DNA of 35,911 nt, from the NCBI RefSeq assembly GCF_019219825.1, contig NZ_JAHUXH010000046.1:1-35911 (forward strand). Direction: 5' to 3'. The position numbers and the translations under genes were made by a program. Shown here in pieces: positions 21,095 through 29,435 of this stretch. Every line of letters starts with the position of its first letter. Positions within the stretch are counted from its first letter, which is position 1. Below the pieces are notes generated by a model that saw nothing but the letters and a program-made list of their open reading frames with translations, was not told the DNA's origin and ran no database searches. Source of the DNA: Streptomyces sp. TRM70350. Its GTDB lineage: Bacteria; Actinomycetota; Actinomycetes; Streptomycetales; Streptomycetaceae.

Positions 21095-21564
21095 TCAGCG
21101 ATCTGCGCGTGCGGCCGCACGCCTGCTGGGGGTGGATCGGTGCCCGAAGTGCAGTCTGCTGCGGCGATCGCTGTCCGGGGCTCGAGTGCGATCATCGTGG
21201 GGTGAGTCGTTCCCCCGGGCATTCGCATTGTCCGCGCGGGCGGGCTCGCGTTGGTCGACCAGGTCGTCGCGGTCCCTCCCGGCAGAGGCCGTCTCGCGGC
21301 GCGACGGCTTGCGTCCGCGGTGCGCGGTGCTGCCACGGCGCGAGGTACGGCGTGCGCCGGTCAGGAGCAGGCTCAGTCCAAACATGGCCGCTCCCCGACG
21401 ACGATGCCGTATAGGAAGAGCGTGCCGGTGGAGCCGGTCACGTCGAAGCCGAATACCGAGAACCCGCCGGTGACCTCGTGCGCGATGCCACTGTTGGTGA
21501 CAACAGCGGCCACGCCGACGACTACGGCGGCGACCAGGATGATGAGTCCCAGGATGACGATCAT
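21095..21564 (-). pseudogene. Small membrane protein broken by a frameshift
   Basis: From ATG 21564 the frame reads MIVILGLIILVAAVVVGVAA, then VTNSGIAHEVTGGFSVFGF and TGTLFLYGIVVG, a two-helix membrane protein common in Streptomyces. A one-base loss in the GGGG run near 21384-21396 changes the frame, and the first frame stops at 21373. The second frame continues as MFGLSLLLTGARRTSRRG and a basic tail (SRRETASAGRDRDDLVDQRE), stopping at 21095. The joined product matches the expected layout: two membrane segments and a basic coiled tail. Confidence 0.7.
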
Positions 21565-21801
21565 GACGCGTCCAAGATCTGCGTCGTATCTCCCTACGGT
21601 AGAACTGCACCGTCCACGAGGCCACTGCGACAGGGACGGCATCCTGCCCCAGGATTGGTGGTCCACTCGCTGGAGACCATCGACCGCGATGCCGCTCGGC
21701 CGTCCCCCGTGCAATTCCAGGCTTCCGGTGTGGGTTTGCGCTGAAAGCGGGCGGGGGACCCGTCTGAGCAGGGGGATCACTCCGCGCGATCGGAGGACAT
21801 C

Positions 21802-21957
21802 ATGATCATCCTCGGAGTCATCCTGCTTGTCATCGGTTTCGTGGCCGAGATCACCATACTGTGGACCATCGGGATCATCCTGGTCGTCATCGGGGTCATC
21901 CTGTGGATCCTGGGATCGCTGGGTCACGCGGTCCTTGGACGACGGCACTACTGGTAG
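21802..21957 (+). CDS. Small hydrophobic membrane protein (DUF6131-like)
   Basis: A 51-residue protein from ATG 21802 to TAG 21957, with GGAGG five bases upstream. It has two membrane helices, MIILGVILLVIGFVAEITIL and TIGIILVVIGVILWILGSLG, then a basic end with GRRHYW. This is the DUF6131 pattern found in Streptomyces stress regions. The function is unknown. Confidence 0.8.
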   Translation: MIILGVILLVIGFVAEITILWTIGIILVVIGVILWILGSLGHAVLGRRHYW

Positions 21958-22172
21958 ACAGCCTGAATCTGCGGATCGTGCCGATCTGTTCCTCGCACGA
22001 GCCGACGTGTGGAGCGTTCCTTGCTTGTCCGATCGGTTTGGGCGACCGCTTTGTTCTGTCGCCGGGTGACCGCACGCCGCTGGCGCGTGCCAGAGCTGCG
22101 ACATGGGACGTGACGACCGGGTGGCCTTGGGGCGCCAGCGGGGGGCGGCGGGACAGCGTGTGCGCCGGCGTG

Positions 22173-22337
22173 TCAGCGGGTCGGGCGTCGGCGCAATGCC
22201 GACCGCAGGGCGAGGTACCCCACGTCGGCAAGGAGGAGCAGTACGCCTATGGAGAGCAGATACAGCATGCCCTCGACGGCCACGCCGATGATGCCCAGCA
22301 CGATCGCGACGACAAGCAGGGCCAGGAAGAGGACCAT
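22173..22337 (-). CDS. 54-residue hydrophobic membrane protein
   Basis: It runs from ATG 22337, with GAGGAGG upstream (CTCGAGGAGGCAAAGC), to TGA 22175-22173. The product, MVLFLALLVVAIVLGIIGVA followed by VEGMLYLLSIGVLLLLADVG, has two membrane segments and a basic tail RRRPTR. It is similar in style to other small hydrophobic proteins here, but I cannot name a family. Confidence 0.7.
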   Translation of the reverse strand: MVLFLALLVVAIVLGIIGVAVEGMLYLLSIGVLLLLADVGYLALRSALRRRPTR

Positions 22338-22555
22338 GGCGCTTTGCCTCCTCGAGTGGAGGGGCCGCTCTCGGCGGCGGGCGAGTTGCGGTTCGCCCCT
22401 GGTGTCTTCAACAGCGCCTTGTCGCAGACGACCTTGACGTACGCCGATCCGACGGTCGCGCCGTCCGGGAGACGAAAACCAGGCGGCGCCGGCGGGCGGT
22501 CTGATCTGGCCGGTAGCCAGCTACCGGCGGGACCCGTACCGACGTGCATGAGGCG

Positions 22556-22908
22556 TCACATGTGCTGCCCGTAGTACTTGCCGAGCTACTCAAGGTAGTT
22601 GGTGTCGCCAGTGTGCTTGTCCTTGTCGAACTCGGGTGCGTCCTTGGTGCGGTCGACCTAGACCTTCTCTTCGGCAGTGTCGATCTCTTCGGCAGTGTCG
22701 ATGCGGGTGGTGGTCCCGGCCGGGAGAAGCACGTGCTTGCCGAAGATCCAACCCCCGGTGTCGACGACGAGGTAGTCGGCGCCGACGTCGTCGGAGTGCT
22801 TGTCGATCTTGCCAATGCTGCCACCGGCCGCCTCGACCGTGAAACCGATCAGATCGGTTCCCGTCCGATTTCCCGACGCTGGGTGGTAGCCCCAAATGTT
22901 TCACTCAC
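22556..22908 (-). pseudogene. PRC-barrel domain protein, inactivated
   Basis: The frame encodes NIWGYHPASG, DLIGFTVEAAGGSIGKIDKH, YLVVDTGGWIFGKHVLLPAG and PEFDKDKH, a PRC-barrel-like stress protein. Three lesions are visible: a lost base after GTG 22908 (VSE would need GTGAGTGAG), TAG at 22660-22658 where Tyr is usual in VYVDRTKD, and TAG at 22588-22586 before LGKYYG. An 18-bp tandem duplication also interrupts it (22667-22702). The gene is surely dead in this form. Confidence 0.8.
22667..22702. repeat. 18-bp tandem duplication in the PRC pseudogene
   Basis: CTCTTCGGCAGTGTCGAT occurs twice in a row (22667-22684, 22685-22702). In the coding strand it repeats IDTAEE. A slip during replication is the simplest cause. 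Confidence 0.85.
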
Positions 22909-22923
22909 AACGGAATCCCCTCA

Positions 22924-22940
22924 CTTTGCGTGACGCAAAG
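22924..22940. promoter_or_regulatory. 17-bp palindrome upstream of the PRC pseudogene
   Basis: CTTTGCGT-G-ACGCAAAG is a perfect dyad 16 bases ahead of the former start. It looks like an operator, but no cognate regulator is identified. Confidence 0.45.
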
Positions 22941-23035
22941 AGACGACGGCACCGATTCGTCGGCGAGTCTTGCGAAAGAAGCTGGTCCGCAGATGGCTTC
23001 CAGGAGTCCCGGCCGGGGGTTGGAGACCATCTGCT

Positions 23036-23248
23036 CTACTGGTTCCGCCCGCCGCCAGCGGTGCCCTTGGACCTGCTCTCACCGGCATTCCGGCCCTGCT
23101 GCTTGGCCTGCTCCTGCAGGCGCCGGGCCTGCTCCTGAAGCTTCTGACGTTCCTGCGGGTCGGTCGTGCGCTCCGCGGCTTCGGTCAGCTGCTGGACCTT
23201 CTCGCGCATCTGCTGTGCTCGGTTGCCGGATTCGCCTGCGACGTTCAT
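23036..23248 (-). CDS. DUF6381-like small coiled-coil protein
   Basis: A 70-residue protein with ATG 23248 preceded by AGGAGTGACT. The text MNVAGESGNRAQQMREKVQQ then LTEAAERTTDPQERQKLQEQ and ARRLQEQAKQQG forms a continuous, highly charged helix, as in DUF6381 proteins of Streptomyces. The function is unknown, likely stress-related. GTG 23254 is a weaker start. Confidence 0.78.
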   Translation of the reverse strand: MNVAGESGNRAQQMREKVQQLTEAAERTTDPQERQKLQEQARRLQEQAKQQGRNAGESRSKGTAGGGRNQ

Positions 23249-23729
23249 AGTCACTCCTTGGACTGTAGGGAAGAGCGGGCCCCATCAGCCAACCAGGGCA
23301 CCATTACCCCTGCATCCCGAACCGTCACCGTGCGCTATCGCCGCAGGCCCGTCTCCCCAAGACAGGGTGTTGGAAAGGTCGTGTGACGTACGTCTTCTGT
23401 TCCTGTGCGCCCGGGACCGGCGAACCGGCGAAGACGCCGGGCCCGCTGAGGGCAGCTCACGCGATGATGACGTCCGCGGTTTCGAAATCAGTCGCCCCGG
23501 AGGCGGTCGGTACTATCCCAGCCCCGGCGGCCGGCGCACCTGGTCATCGACAACCAGAGCCCCCACCCGTCCCGAGGTCACGCAGAACCACCGAGCGCGC
23601 GGAGAAAGCCGGCCGGGAGCGCGCGAAGAGAGCAACTCGGCAACCCACTAGCGAGAATCCGGTCATGGTGCGCCTCGCCGAGGTGCCCGCGAGGACCGGC
23701 CGGACGGGTCGTGAGGGCCGGGCCGGTGG
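23249..23729. other. 480-bp intergenic stretch, no gene supported
   Basis: The plus-strand frames crossing this area are shadows of the minus-strand genes that follow. GGGGTAA on the minus strand (about 23306-23312) might be part of a stress-sigma promoter for the gene at 23248, but the match is weak. Nothing else stands out. Confidence 0.4.
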
Positions 23730-24236
23730 TCAGGTGCTGAGCAGGCGGTCGAAGAAGGACCGGTATCGGCGCAGGGCCAGGCGCAGGTCCTCGGTGGCGA
23801 CCTCCTCGCCGCGGTGCCATTGGCTTTCCAACCCCTGTTTGTGGTCGGTGAAAGTGGTGGCGAGCAGTTGCATGACCTCGGCGACGAGCCCGTCTGCCGC
23901 AAGGACCGACTGCTGTGGGTCATCGACGAATCCCTGCTGGATCTCCTGCCACCTGGTGCGGAGGTCTTCTGTCTCCTGGGGCCCGAGCAGCGGGGCAGTA
24001 TCGGGTTCCTGCGCGGAGACGTCGTGTTCACCGGCTGCGGCGTCCGGTTCGTTTCCGGCCTCGTCCGTGATTCTGGTCCCGGGCGCGGCCCGGTCGGCAT
24101 CGGGGACTGCCGTCAGGTCATCGCCCGTGCGCTGTTGCGGTGCACCGGTGCGAGGCCGGGCGATGTCCTCGGTGGACAGACTCTCTTCGGCGGGTTCGGG
24201 ATACTCGTCGCGTCCGGATGGTGCTTCTCTCTGCAT
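23730..24236 (-). CDS. Acidic protein with helical C-terminal domain (paralogue of next gene)
   Basis: A 168-residue protein with ATG 24236 and GGAGGTGA upstream. The first 85 residues are acidic, Pro/Ala-rich and probably disordered. The C-terminal part, TRWQEIQQGFVDDPQQSVLA then ADGLVAEVMQLLATTFTDHK and LRLALRRYRSFFDRLL, is a helical domain also found in the next gene upstream (WTSVQEHFVDRPDQAVGEAD). No catalytic motif is seen. The two genes form an operon with a 48-bp gap. The function is unknown; one member is membrane-anchored. Confidence 0.7.
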   Translation of the reverse strand: MQREAPSGRDEYPEPAEESLSTEDIARPRTGAPQQRTGDDLTAVPDADRAAPGTRITDEAGNEPDAAAGEHDVSAQEPDTAPLLGPQETEDLRTRWQEIQQGFVDDPQQSVLAADGLVAEVMQLLATTFTDHKQGLESQWHRGEEVATEDLRLALRRYRSFFDRLLST

Positions 24237-24284
24237 GTCCCTTCACCTCCATGAGGTGGTGGCACAATCCCGGCTAGTGGTCAT

Positions 24285-24836
24285 TCACCGGCGTTTCTCA
24301 TCCGGCGAACCGGTGCCGTCATGCAGCAGTTCCTCGAACAGCGCCCGATAGTGGACCATCGCGCTCCGCAGTTCCTCCGTCGAGGTGTCCCTGCCTCCGG
24401 CTCGCGCGTTGATCTCATGGGCGATGCGGTAGTGCTCCAGCGTCCGGGAGTGTTCGACCGAGAGGTCCCGCTTCTGTTGCTCGTAACTGTCGGTCGGGTA
24501 GCCGCGCTCGCTCATGAGCGTGGTCACGAGCCGGTCTGCCTCACCCACGGCCTGGTCTGGACGGTCGACGAAGTGCTCCTGCACGCTGGTCCAGTCCCGG
24601 GCGTACCGGTCCCGGACCGTCGAGGGCAGCGGCCTGATCTCCAGCGTTTCATGCCGCTCCTCCCTCGCGCGCAGGTCGCGGGCGGCCGCTCCACGGCTGT
24701 GCTTCGCCTCGACCGTGCGCTCGTATTCCGGCCCGAAACGCTCCCGCAGGTGCCGGCGCCGGGCCATGGTCCACAGGGCCAGCGCGACCAGAGCCAGGAC
24801 GACCACGACAGCCACGATGATGACGATTGTGGACAT
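24285..24836 (-). CDS. Membrane-anchored helical protein
   Basis: A 183-residue protein. ATG 24836 has GGAGG five bases upstream, better than GTG 24848. One N-terminal membrane helix, TIVIIVAVVVVLALVALALW, is followed by RRRHLRERFGPEYERTV and a charged helical region, then the shared domain (WTSVQEHFVDRPDQAVGEAD, VTTLMSERGYP, ELRSAMVHYRALFEELL). It pairs with the soluble paralogue downstream. The pair may act together at the membrane; no mechanism is known. The family is common in Streptomyces as a hypothetical protein. Confidence 0.75.
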   Translation of the reverse strand: MSTIVIIVAVVVVLALVALALWTMARRRHLRERFGPEYERTVEAKHSRGAAARDLRAREERHETLEIRPLPSTVRDRYARDWTSVQEHFVDRPDQAVGEADRLVTTLMSERGYPTDSYEQQKRDLSVEHSRTLEHYRIAHEINARAGGRDTSTEELRSAMVHYRALFEELLHDGTGSPDEKRR

Positions 24837-25110
24837 CGCATCCTCCACTCATGGACAGCTCCACACCGGCAGCCAGATCTGGGGCGAACGAGGGGCACCG
24901 CCGCGGGTGCCGTCCCTTGGTGTGCCACATTCCAGGATTTCGCACATCGCCCCATTTGCGCCTTGGGGGCAAGTGGCGGATTGAAGGTCGTCGCGCGCGA
25001 TACCTTTGGTGCTCGCCGCTCCCGAGGCCCTGGCCAGCGCCGGGCCCTCCGGCCACACGTGCAGGGCATCGGCCTTCGCCACGGAGGGCGGCGGGGGTTT
25101 CGTCGCCGCT

Positions 25111-25137
25111 GAATGTCTCTTCTCCCGCCGTGGGTAC
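25111..25137 (+). promoter_or_regulatory. Stress-sigma-like promoter of the BrkB gene
   Basis: GAATGT (25111-25116), 15 bp, GGGTAC (25132-25137) fits the GNNT-N15-GGGTAC pattern of Streptomyces SigB-group factors. ATG 25145 follows seven bases after it, so the message would be leaderless. The rest of the 308-bp divergent gap (24837-25144) shows no gene. Confidence 0.4.
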
Positions 25138-25144
25138 GCTGAGA

Positions 25145-26125
25145 ATGGGTGTCTTCATGGAATGGCTGACACGGCTGCCTGTGATCGCACGGCTGATGCG
25201 TACGCACGTGTGGCGCGCGTACGAGCGGCTGGCCACGGTGCACTGGGCCCGGCTCGCCGCCGCTATCACCTTCACCAGTTTCGTCGCGCTCTTTCCGCTG
25301 ATCACGGTGGGCGCGGCGATCGGGGCGAAGCTGCTGAGCGAGGAGCAGCTCGGGAAACTCCAGGACAAGATTGCCGACCAGGCGCCGGGCCTTTCCGGCC
25401 TGTTGGACCTGGACGGTCTCGTCGCGCACGCCGGAGCCGTCGGGCTCATCGCTGGTGCGCTGCTACTCGTGATCGGCGTCAACTGGGTCGGTGCCCTGCG
25501 CGGGTGCCTGCGCGCGGTGTGGGAGAAGGAGCAGGACCCGGGAAATTTCATCCTGCTCAGGATCAAGGACGCCGGGGTGCTGGTCGGTCTCGGCGCGGTC
25601 GGGCTGGTCGCGATCGGTAGTTCGGTCTTCGCGAACAGCGCGGTTGGCTGGGCCGCCGACAGGGTCGGGATCGAGGGCGGGGCAGGACGGGCGCTGCTGT
25701 TCTTCGCAGGACTGGCCATCGCCCTGCTGGTCAACTTCCTGCTGCTGATCTACCTGCTCACCCGGCTGCCGCGGGTGCATCCCGGCTGGCGCGCGGTCGT
25801 GGTCGCCGGCCTGATCGGTGCGGTCGGCTTCGAACTGCTCAAGCTGCTGCTGACCGGCTATCTGCAAGGCGTCGCAGGCAAGAGCATGTACGGCGCCTTC
25901 GCTGTGCCGGTCGCCGTCGTTCTGTGGATCAACCTCATGGCCAGGCTGCTGCTGTACTGCGCCGCTTGGACGGCGACGGCGGTGCAGCCCAGCAAAACAG
26001 CCGAGGCTGAGGACCCGGATTCGGAGTTCAGCCCCGCAGGTGACGACGCACCACAGCGGGCGGCGGCCGACAGCGGCGCACCAGCAGCACCGCGCCGCAC
26101 GGCGCCTCCAGCGCGCGACCCGTAA
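25145..26125 (+). CDS. YihY/BrkB-family membrane protein
   Basis: A 326-residue protein with about six membrane segments. It shows the BrkB/YihY pattern: early WARLAAAITFTSFVALFPLI, AGALLLVIGVNWVGALRGCL, LLFFAGLAIALLVNFLLLIY and AVVVAGLIGAVGFELLKLLL, with YLQGVAGKSMYGAFAVPVAV as the conserved late motif. The C-terminal tail (about 280-326) is hydrophilic, Ala/Pro/Asp-rich. ATG 25145 is chosen as the leaderless start; ATG 25157 is an alternative. The family was once called ribonuclease BN, but that activity is not theirs. The last codons lie in a 44-bp repeat found again at 29392. Confidence 0.85.
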   Translation: MGVFMEWLTRLPVIARLMRTHVWRAYERLATVHWARLAAAITFTSFVALFPLITVGAAIGAKLLSEEQLGKLQDKIADQAPGLSGLLDLDGLVAHAGAVGLIAGALLLVIGVNWVGALRGCLRAVWEKEQDPGNFILLRIKDAGVLVGLGAVGLVAIGSSVFANSAVGWAADRVGIEGGAGRALLFFAGLAIALLVNFLLLIYLLTRLPRVHPGWRAVVVAGLIGAVGFELLKLLLTGYLQGVAGKSMYGAFAVPVAVVLWINLMARLLLYCAAWTATAVQPSKTAEAEDPDSEFSPAGDDAPQRAAADSGAPAAPRRTAPPARDP

Positions 26126-26137
26126 CCCGAGCGCGGT
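26094..26137. repeat. 44-bp repeat, copy 1 (end of the BrkB gene)
   Basis: It matches 29392-29435 at 43 of 44 bases. It encodes the last residues RTAPPARDP and the stop; TAA here is TGA in the other copy. Confidence 0.88.
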
Positions 26138-26598
26138 CAAAGCCGCCGATTCCGTGCTTGTCCTGCCGGTCAAGCGGGTCGGCCCCTGGCAGGCTCCACC
26201 GCCGTCACGAGAACGTCGACCGTCAGGAGACGAGGTGAGTGCCTGAAGGGCGGGCGGACGTGCCACGTTGAGGCTGCGGGACCCCGTACGGATGGCGATC
26301 ACCGAGGCCACCACGGGGCGGTGATCGACCCATTGCAGCCCACGGCGGCGTTCCCGCGGTCTCTAGCGCGGTCCCGGTGACGCGTTGGACGCATGTGGGA
26401 CTTGACGGAAGAGTCCCAGAGGCCGAAGAGCGGCGTGCCGAGGTCGCGCTGCTTCTTGCTGAGGTAGAAGCCGATGTGCAGGGCCTGATCGAGACACGCG
26501 GAGACCATGCTGCCAGCCCATCTCGGCCTCTTGAGGCCGGCCGTTCGCGCTGTGCGCCCTCTCCCCGGTCCAGTCGGGTGACCCTCCGGGTCCGTATC
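26126..26598. other. 473-bp gap between converging BrkB genes
   Basis: A minus-strand frame (26299-26508) contains ALHIGFYLSKKQRDLGTPLF followed by GLWDSSVKSHMRP, which reads like real protein, but no start signal or family is recognised. It may be the remnant of a lost gene. No other structure is clear. Confidence 0.35.
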
Positions 26599-27420
26599 TC
26601 ATCCTCGGCGTTTCAGTGCGTGTGTCACGCGCGGGATCTCCTCGTGCACCAGCCGGCCGACCAGGACCCCGCCGAAGACGACGACACCCACGCCGACCAG
26701 CCAGGACTGGATGACCAGGACGGTTCCGACGGGGCCGTAGGTGACGGCGTTGGATGCGATCAACGGTGAGAAGACGAGCCGGGAGAAGACCCTCAGGCCG
26801 AGCAGCCCGATCACGGTCGCTACCGCGCCGGGCAACAGGGCACGCCAGCGGATCCGCCCGCCGAGCAGCATGCGCTGGGACCACCAGATGAACAGGACGG
26901 CGCTCAGCGACGCGACGGCCCCACCCGCCAGGGGTTGGCGCTGAAACGTGGTGGTGGCGGAGACGAAGAGGTATCCGGTGAGGACGCCGAGCCACACCAC
27001 ATGCCACCAGCGGGCCGGCGGCAGATCCCAGGCCTTCTCGTAGCCGGTCTGCACCGCCGCCCCGCAGGTCAGGCCGAACACGGCGAGGGCGGCGATACCG
27101 AAGGCGGTCGTGGTCCGTAGTGCCTGGCTGGGGCCGGTGAACAGCTGCTCGACCTGCTGCCTGGAGGCCGTCGAGACGCCGAGCCCTTCCCCCAGCCACT
27201 GCGCGAACCCTCGCCCGTGCTCAAGGTCGGCGGAGGAGACGATGATCAGCAGCGGCACGAGCGTGAGGAACCCCAGCGCCGCGAAGCCCAGCGAACGCGA
27301 CCCCAGCTCAAGATCCCTGCTCCGCCGCCATCCATGCCCGACTGGTGAACGGCTGACCATGCGGCGCAGCCGCCCGAGCAGAGATGGATGGCCTGCCCTG
27401 CCGGAAGGCGTCATGGGCAT
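26599..27420 (-). CDS. YhjD/BrkB-family membrane protein
   Basis: This 273-residue protein has about six membrane segments: SLGFAALGFLTLVPLLIIVS, TAFGIAALAVFGLTCGAAVQ, VVWLGVLTGYLFVSATTTF, AVASLSAVLFIWWSQRMLLG, LLPGAVATVIGLLGLRVFS and VIQSWLVGVGVVVFGGVLVG. It is a distant relative of the BrkB protein at 25145 and lies in convergent orientation. These are inner-membrane proteins of unknown transport role. Start ATG 27420 is the earliest; ATG 27414 is close by. Confidence 0.85.
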   Translation of the reverse strand: MPMTPSGRAGHPSLLGRLRRMVSRSPVGHGWRRSRDLELGSRSLGFAALGFLTLVPLLIIVSSADLEHGRGFAQWLGEGLGVSTASRQQVEQLFTGPSQALRTTTAFGIAALAVFGLTCGAAVQTGYEKAWDLPPARWWHVVWLGVLTGYLFVSATTTFQRQPLAGGAVASLSAVLFIWWSQRMLLGGRIRWRALLPGAVATVIGLLGLRVFSRLVFSPLIASNAVTYGPVGTVLVIQSWLVGVGVVVFGGVLVGRLVHEEIPRVTHALKRRG

Positions 27421-27974
27421 GGCTTTCGACTACCACGGTCGGTACCGTCACCGCGCGAGGCGCGACGCAGAGGTCACCAATAGCCTGGAAGAGCAAAGTG
27501 CTACCGGGCTCAGCGGGCTGCGACTGCCTGTGGGGCGGGTCGCACCGACCCGGATCAACGGCAAGCCGCCATCGCCTCCCAGCGCGCAGGGACCAGAACC
27601 GGCTCCCCGGGTGCTCCTGCCGGTTCGGTTGGGCAGGGCCACATCTGGCCGGGGCCGCTGCACGACGGAGCCGCCCGGCGGCCGCCCCATTGGCCCTGTG
27701 TGCCGAGTGCGCCGCCACCATCTTCGCGGAGGCGCGGCGATGCAGTTCTCCGGTTCAACAGGCTGTCACGGTGTGAGACCGGCCTGGCCGGGAAACCGGA
27801 TGCTAGCGGCCTGCGCGGCCACCGGCCGGCAAAGCAGGCGTCGTCCTTGAATTCTCCGCAGGCGCGGGGGCGATTTCCCGTGGTGGCGGACCCGCTTCCA
27901 TACCTGCGGCTCAGTCTGAGCGGGCCCGGGGCTGCACCGAGCCGCCGGCCCCCTTCGCAGAGAGTGTCACCATC
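27421..27974. other. 554-bp divergent intergenic region, no gene supported
   Basis: Frames here are antisense continuations of neighbours and carry no family features. It should contain promoters for the BrkB gene (minus) and the desaturase (plus), but no clear box pair was found. Confidence 0.4.
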
Positions 27975-29018
27975 ATGATCAGGAACACCGCGGCCCGTCC
28001 CTCGCCGCCGGAGGCGTCCGGCAGCGACTTCGCCCGGCTGTCGAGGAAGATCACTGACGCTGGTCTGCTGAGGCGCCGCCCCGGCTATTACACGGTCCGG
28101 ATCACAACGGTGGCCGGGCTCTATGCCGGCGGGTGGACCGCCTTCGCGCTCATCGGCGACAGTTGGTGGACACTGGCGGTCGCCGCCTTCCTGGCCGTCG
28201 TCTTCGGCCAAGTCGCCCTGGTCGCCCATGACGTAGCTCACCGTCAGGTGTTCCGTCGGCGCCGGGCCAGCGAGGTGGCCGGGCGGATCGCCGGAGCCGG
28301 TATCGGGATGGGCTACGGGTGGTGGCATGACAAGCACACCCGCCACCACGCCAACCCCAACCATGAGGAACTCGACCCCGACCTCGACCCCGACCTGCTG
28401 GTCTGGTCCGAGGCTCAGGCCCGGGTCGCCACGGGTCTCCCTCGTCTGATCGGCCGCTGGCAGGCGTACCTGTTCTTTCCGCTCCTGACGCTGGAGGGCT
28501 TCAACCTGCACGTGTCGAGCGTGAAGGCGCTGGCCAATCGCTCGCTCAAGAACCGAACGCTCGACGGCGCCCTGCTGTTCGCGCACTTCGTGACCTATCT
28601 GACCGTGCTGTTCTGGGTGCTGCCGCCCGGCATGGCGATTGCCTTCCTCACAGTCCAGCAGGGTCTGTTCGGCGTGTACCTCGGCCTGCTGTTCGCGCCC
28701 AACCACAAGGGCATGCCGATCCTGAGTGGCAAGGACCGTCCGGATTTCCTCCGCCGCCAAGTGCTCACCTCGCGCAACGTGCGCGGCGGCTGGTTCACCG
28801 ACATTGCACTGGGCGGGCTGAACCACCAGATCGAGCATCATCTGTTCCCCAGCATGCCCAGCCCTCATCTCCGCAAGGCCCGGCCCATCGTCCGGCGCTA
28901 CTGCGAGGAACTGGGGGTGGATTACGTAGAGACCGGTCTGATCGCCTCCTACCGGCAGGCCCTCACCAGCCTCCATCGGGCCGGAGCCCCGCTGCGGAAC
29001 GCCCGCGTCCCCGCCTAG
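27975..29018 (+). CDS. Membrane fatty acid desaturase
   Basis: This 347-residue protein has the three His boxes of acyl-lipid/acyl-CoA desaturases: HDVAH (about 90), HTRHH (about 126) and HQIEHH (about 291). Membrane segments include ITTVAGLYAGGWTAFALIGD, AVAAFLAVVFGQVALVAHDV and FAHFVTYLTVLFWVLPPGMA. A diiron enzyme that introduces a double bond into fatty acyl chains using O2 and an electron donor is expected; HQIEHHLFP is typical of front-end (linoleoyl-CoA-type) desaturases. No ferredoxin or reductase is adjacent. ATG 27975 is chosen with AGAGAG upstream. It could alter membrane fluidity under stress. Confidence 0.9.
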   Translation: MIRNTAARPSPPEASGSDFARLSRKITDAGLLRRRPGYYTVRITTVAGLYAGGWTAFALIGDSWWTLAVAAFLAVVFGQVALVAHDVAHRQVFRRRRASEVAGRIAGAGIGMGYGWWHDKHTRHHANPNHEELDPDLDPDLLVWSEAQARVATGLPRLIGRWQAYLFFPLLTLEGFNLHVSSVKALANRSLKNRTLDGALLFAHFVTYLTVLFWVLPPGMAIAFLTVQQGLFGVYLGLLFAPNHKGMPILSGKDRPDFLRRQVLTSRNVRGGWFTDIALGGLNHQIEHHLFPSMPSPHLRKARPIVRRYCEELGVDYVETGLIASYRQALTSLHRAGAPLRNARVPA

Positions 29019-29391
29019 GGACCAGACGGGTCCTGGACGACGACTTCCCCGCGGCAGCCTTGCCGCCCCCAGCGCGCCTGCCCAGGGACCCAACCCAGCC
29101 GACTGTCCCGGGCTTTAGCAGCCGCAGTCTGCCGCGGGGAGCAGTGGCCGGTGAGCGGACACGCCGACCCGGGTCTGCGCGACCTCAGCCGGCGCGGCCC
29201 GTCGCCGGTCACCCCGCATCTCAGGCGAGCCGTGTGATCTACTCATCGGCGTCTGGACGACTCTCCGGCTCGCCGAACCGCCGGTGCAGGAGCCAAAAAC
29301 TCCGCGTTCTGCCACATCGTTCCGAGCTCGATCTGGGCTCGCACCAGGCCGGTCTCCTCAGCCAGGGCCCTCATGCTGATCCCCTCGGGAT
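29019..29391. other. 373-bp gap after the desaturase gene
   Basis: No gene was accepted. A minus-strand stretch (about 29290-29390) reads ISMRALAEETGLVRAQIELG, which could be a gene scrap, but without start, stop or family context. Confidence 0.3.
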
Positions 29392-29435
29392 GCCGCACGG
29401 CGCCTCCAGCGCGCGACCCGTGACCCGAGCGCGGT
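29392..29435. repeat. 44-bp repeat, copy 2 (recombination junction)
   Basis: It is identical to 26094-26137 except one base. It directly abuts the broken end of the CoA-transferase remnant, so it marks a recombination joint. Confidence 0.88.

Noticed and set aside
27555..29093. 512-residue minus-strand open frame
   Set aside because: Antisense of the desaturase gene, whose three His boxes make the plus strand certain.
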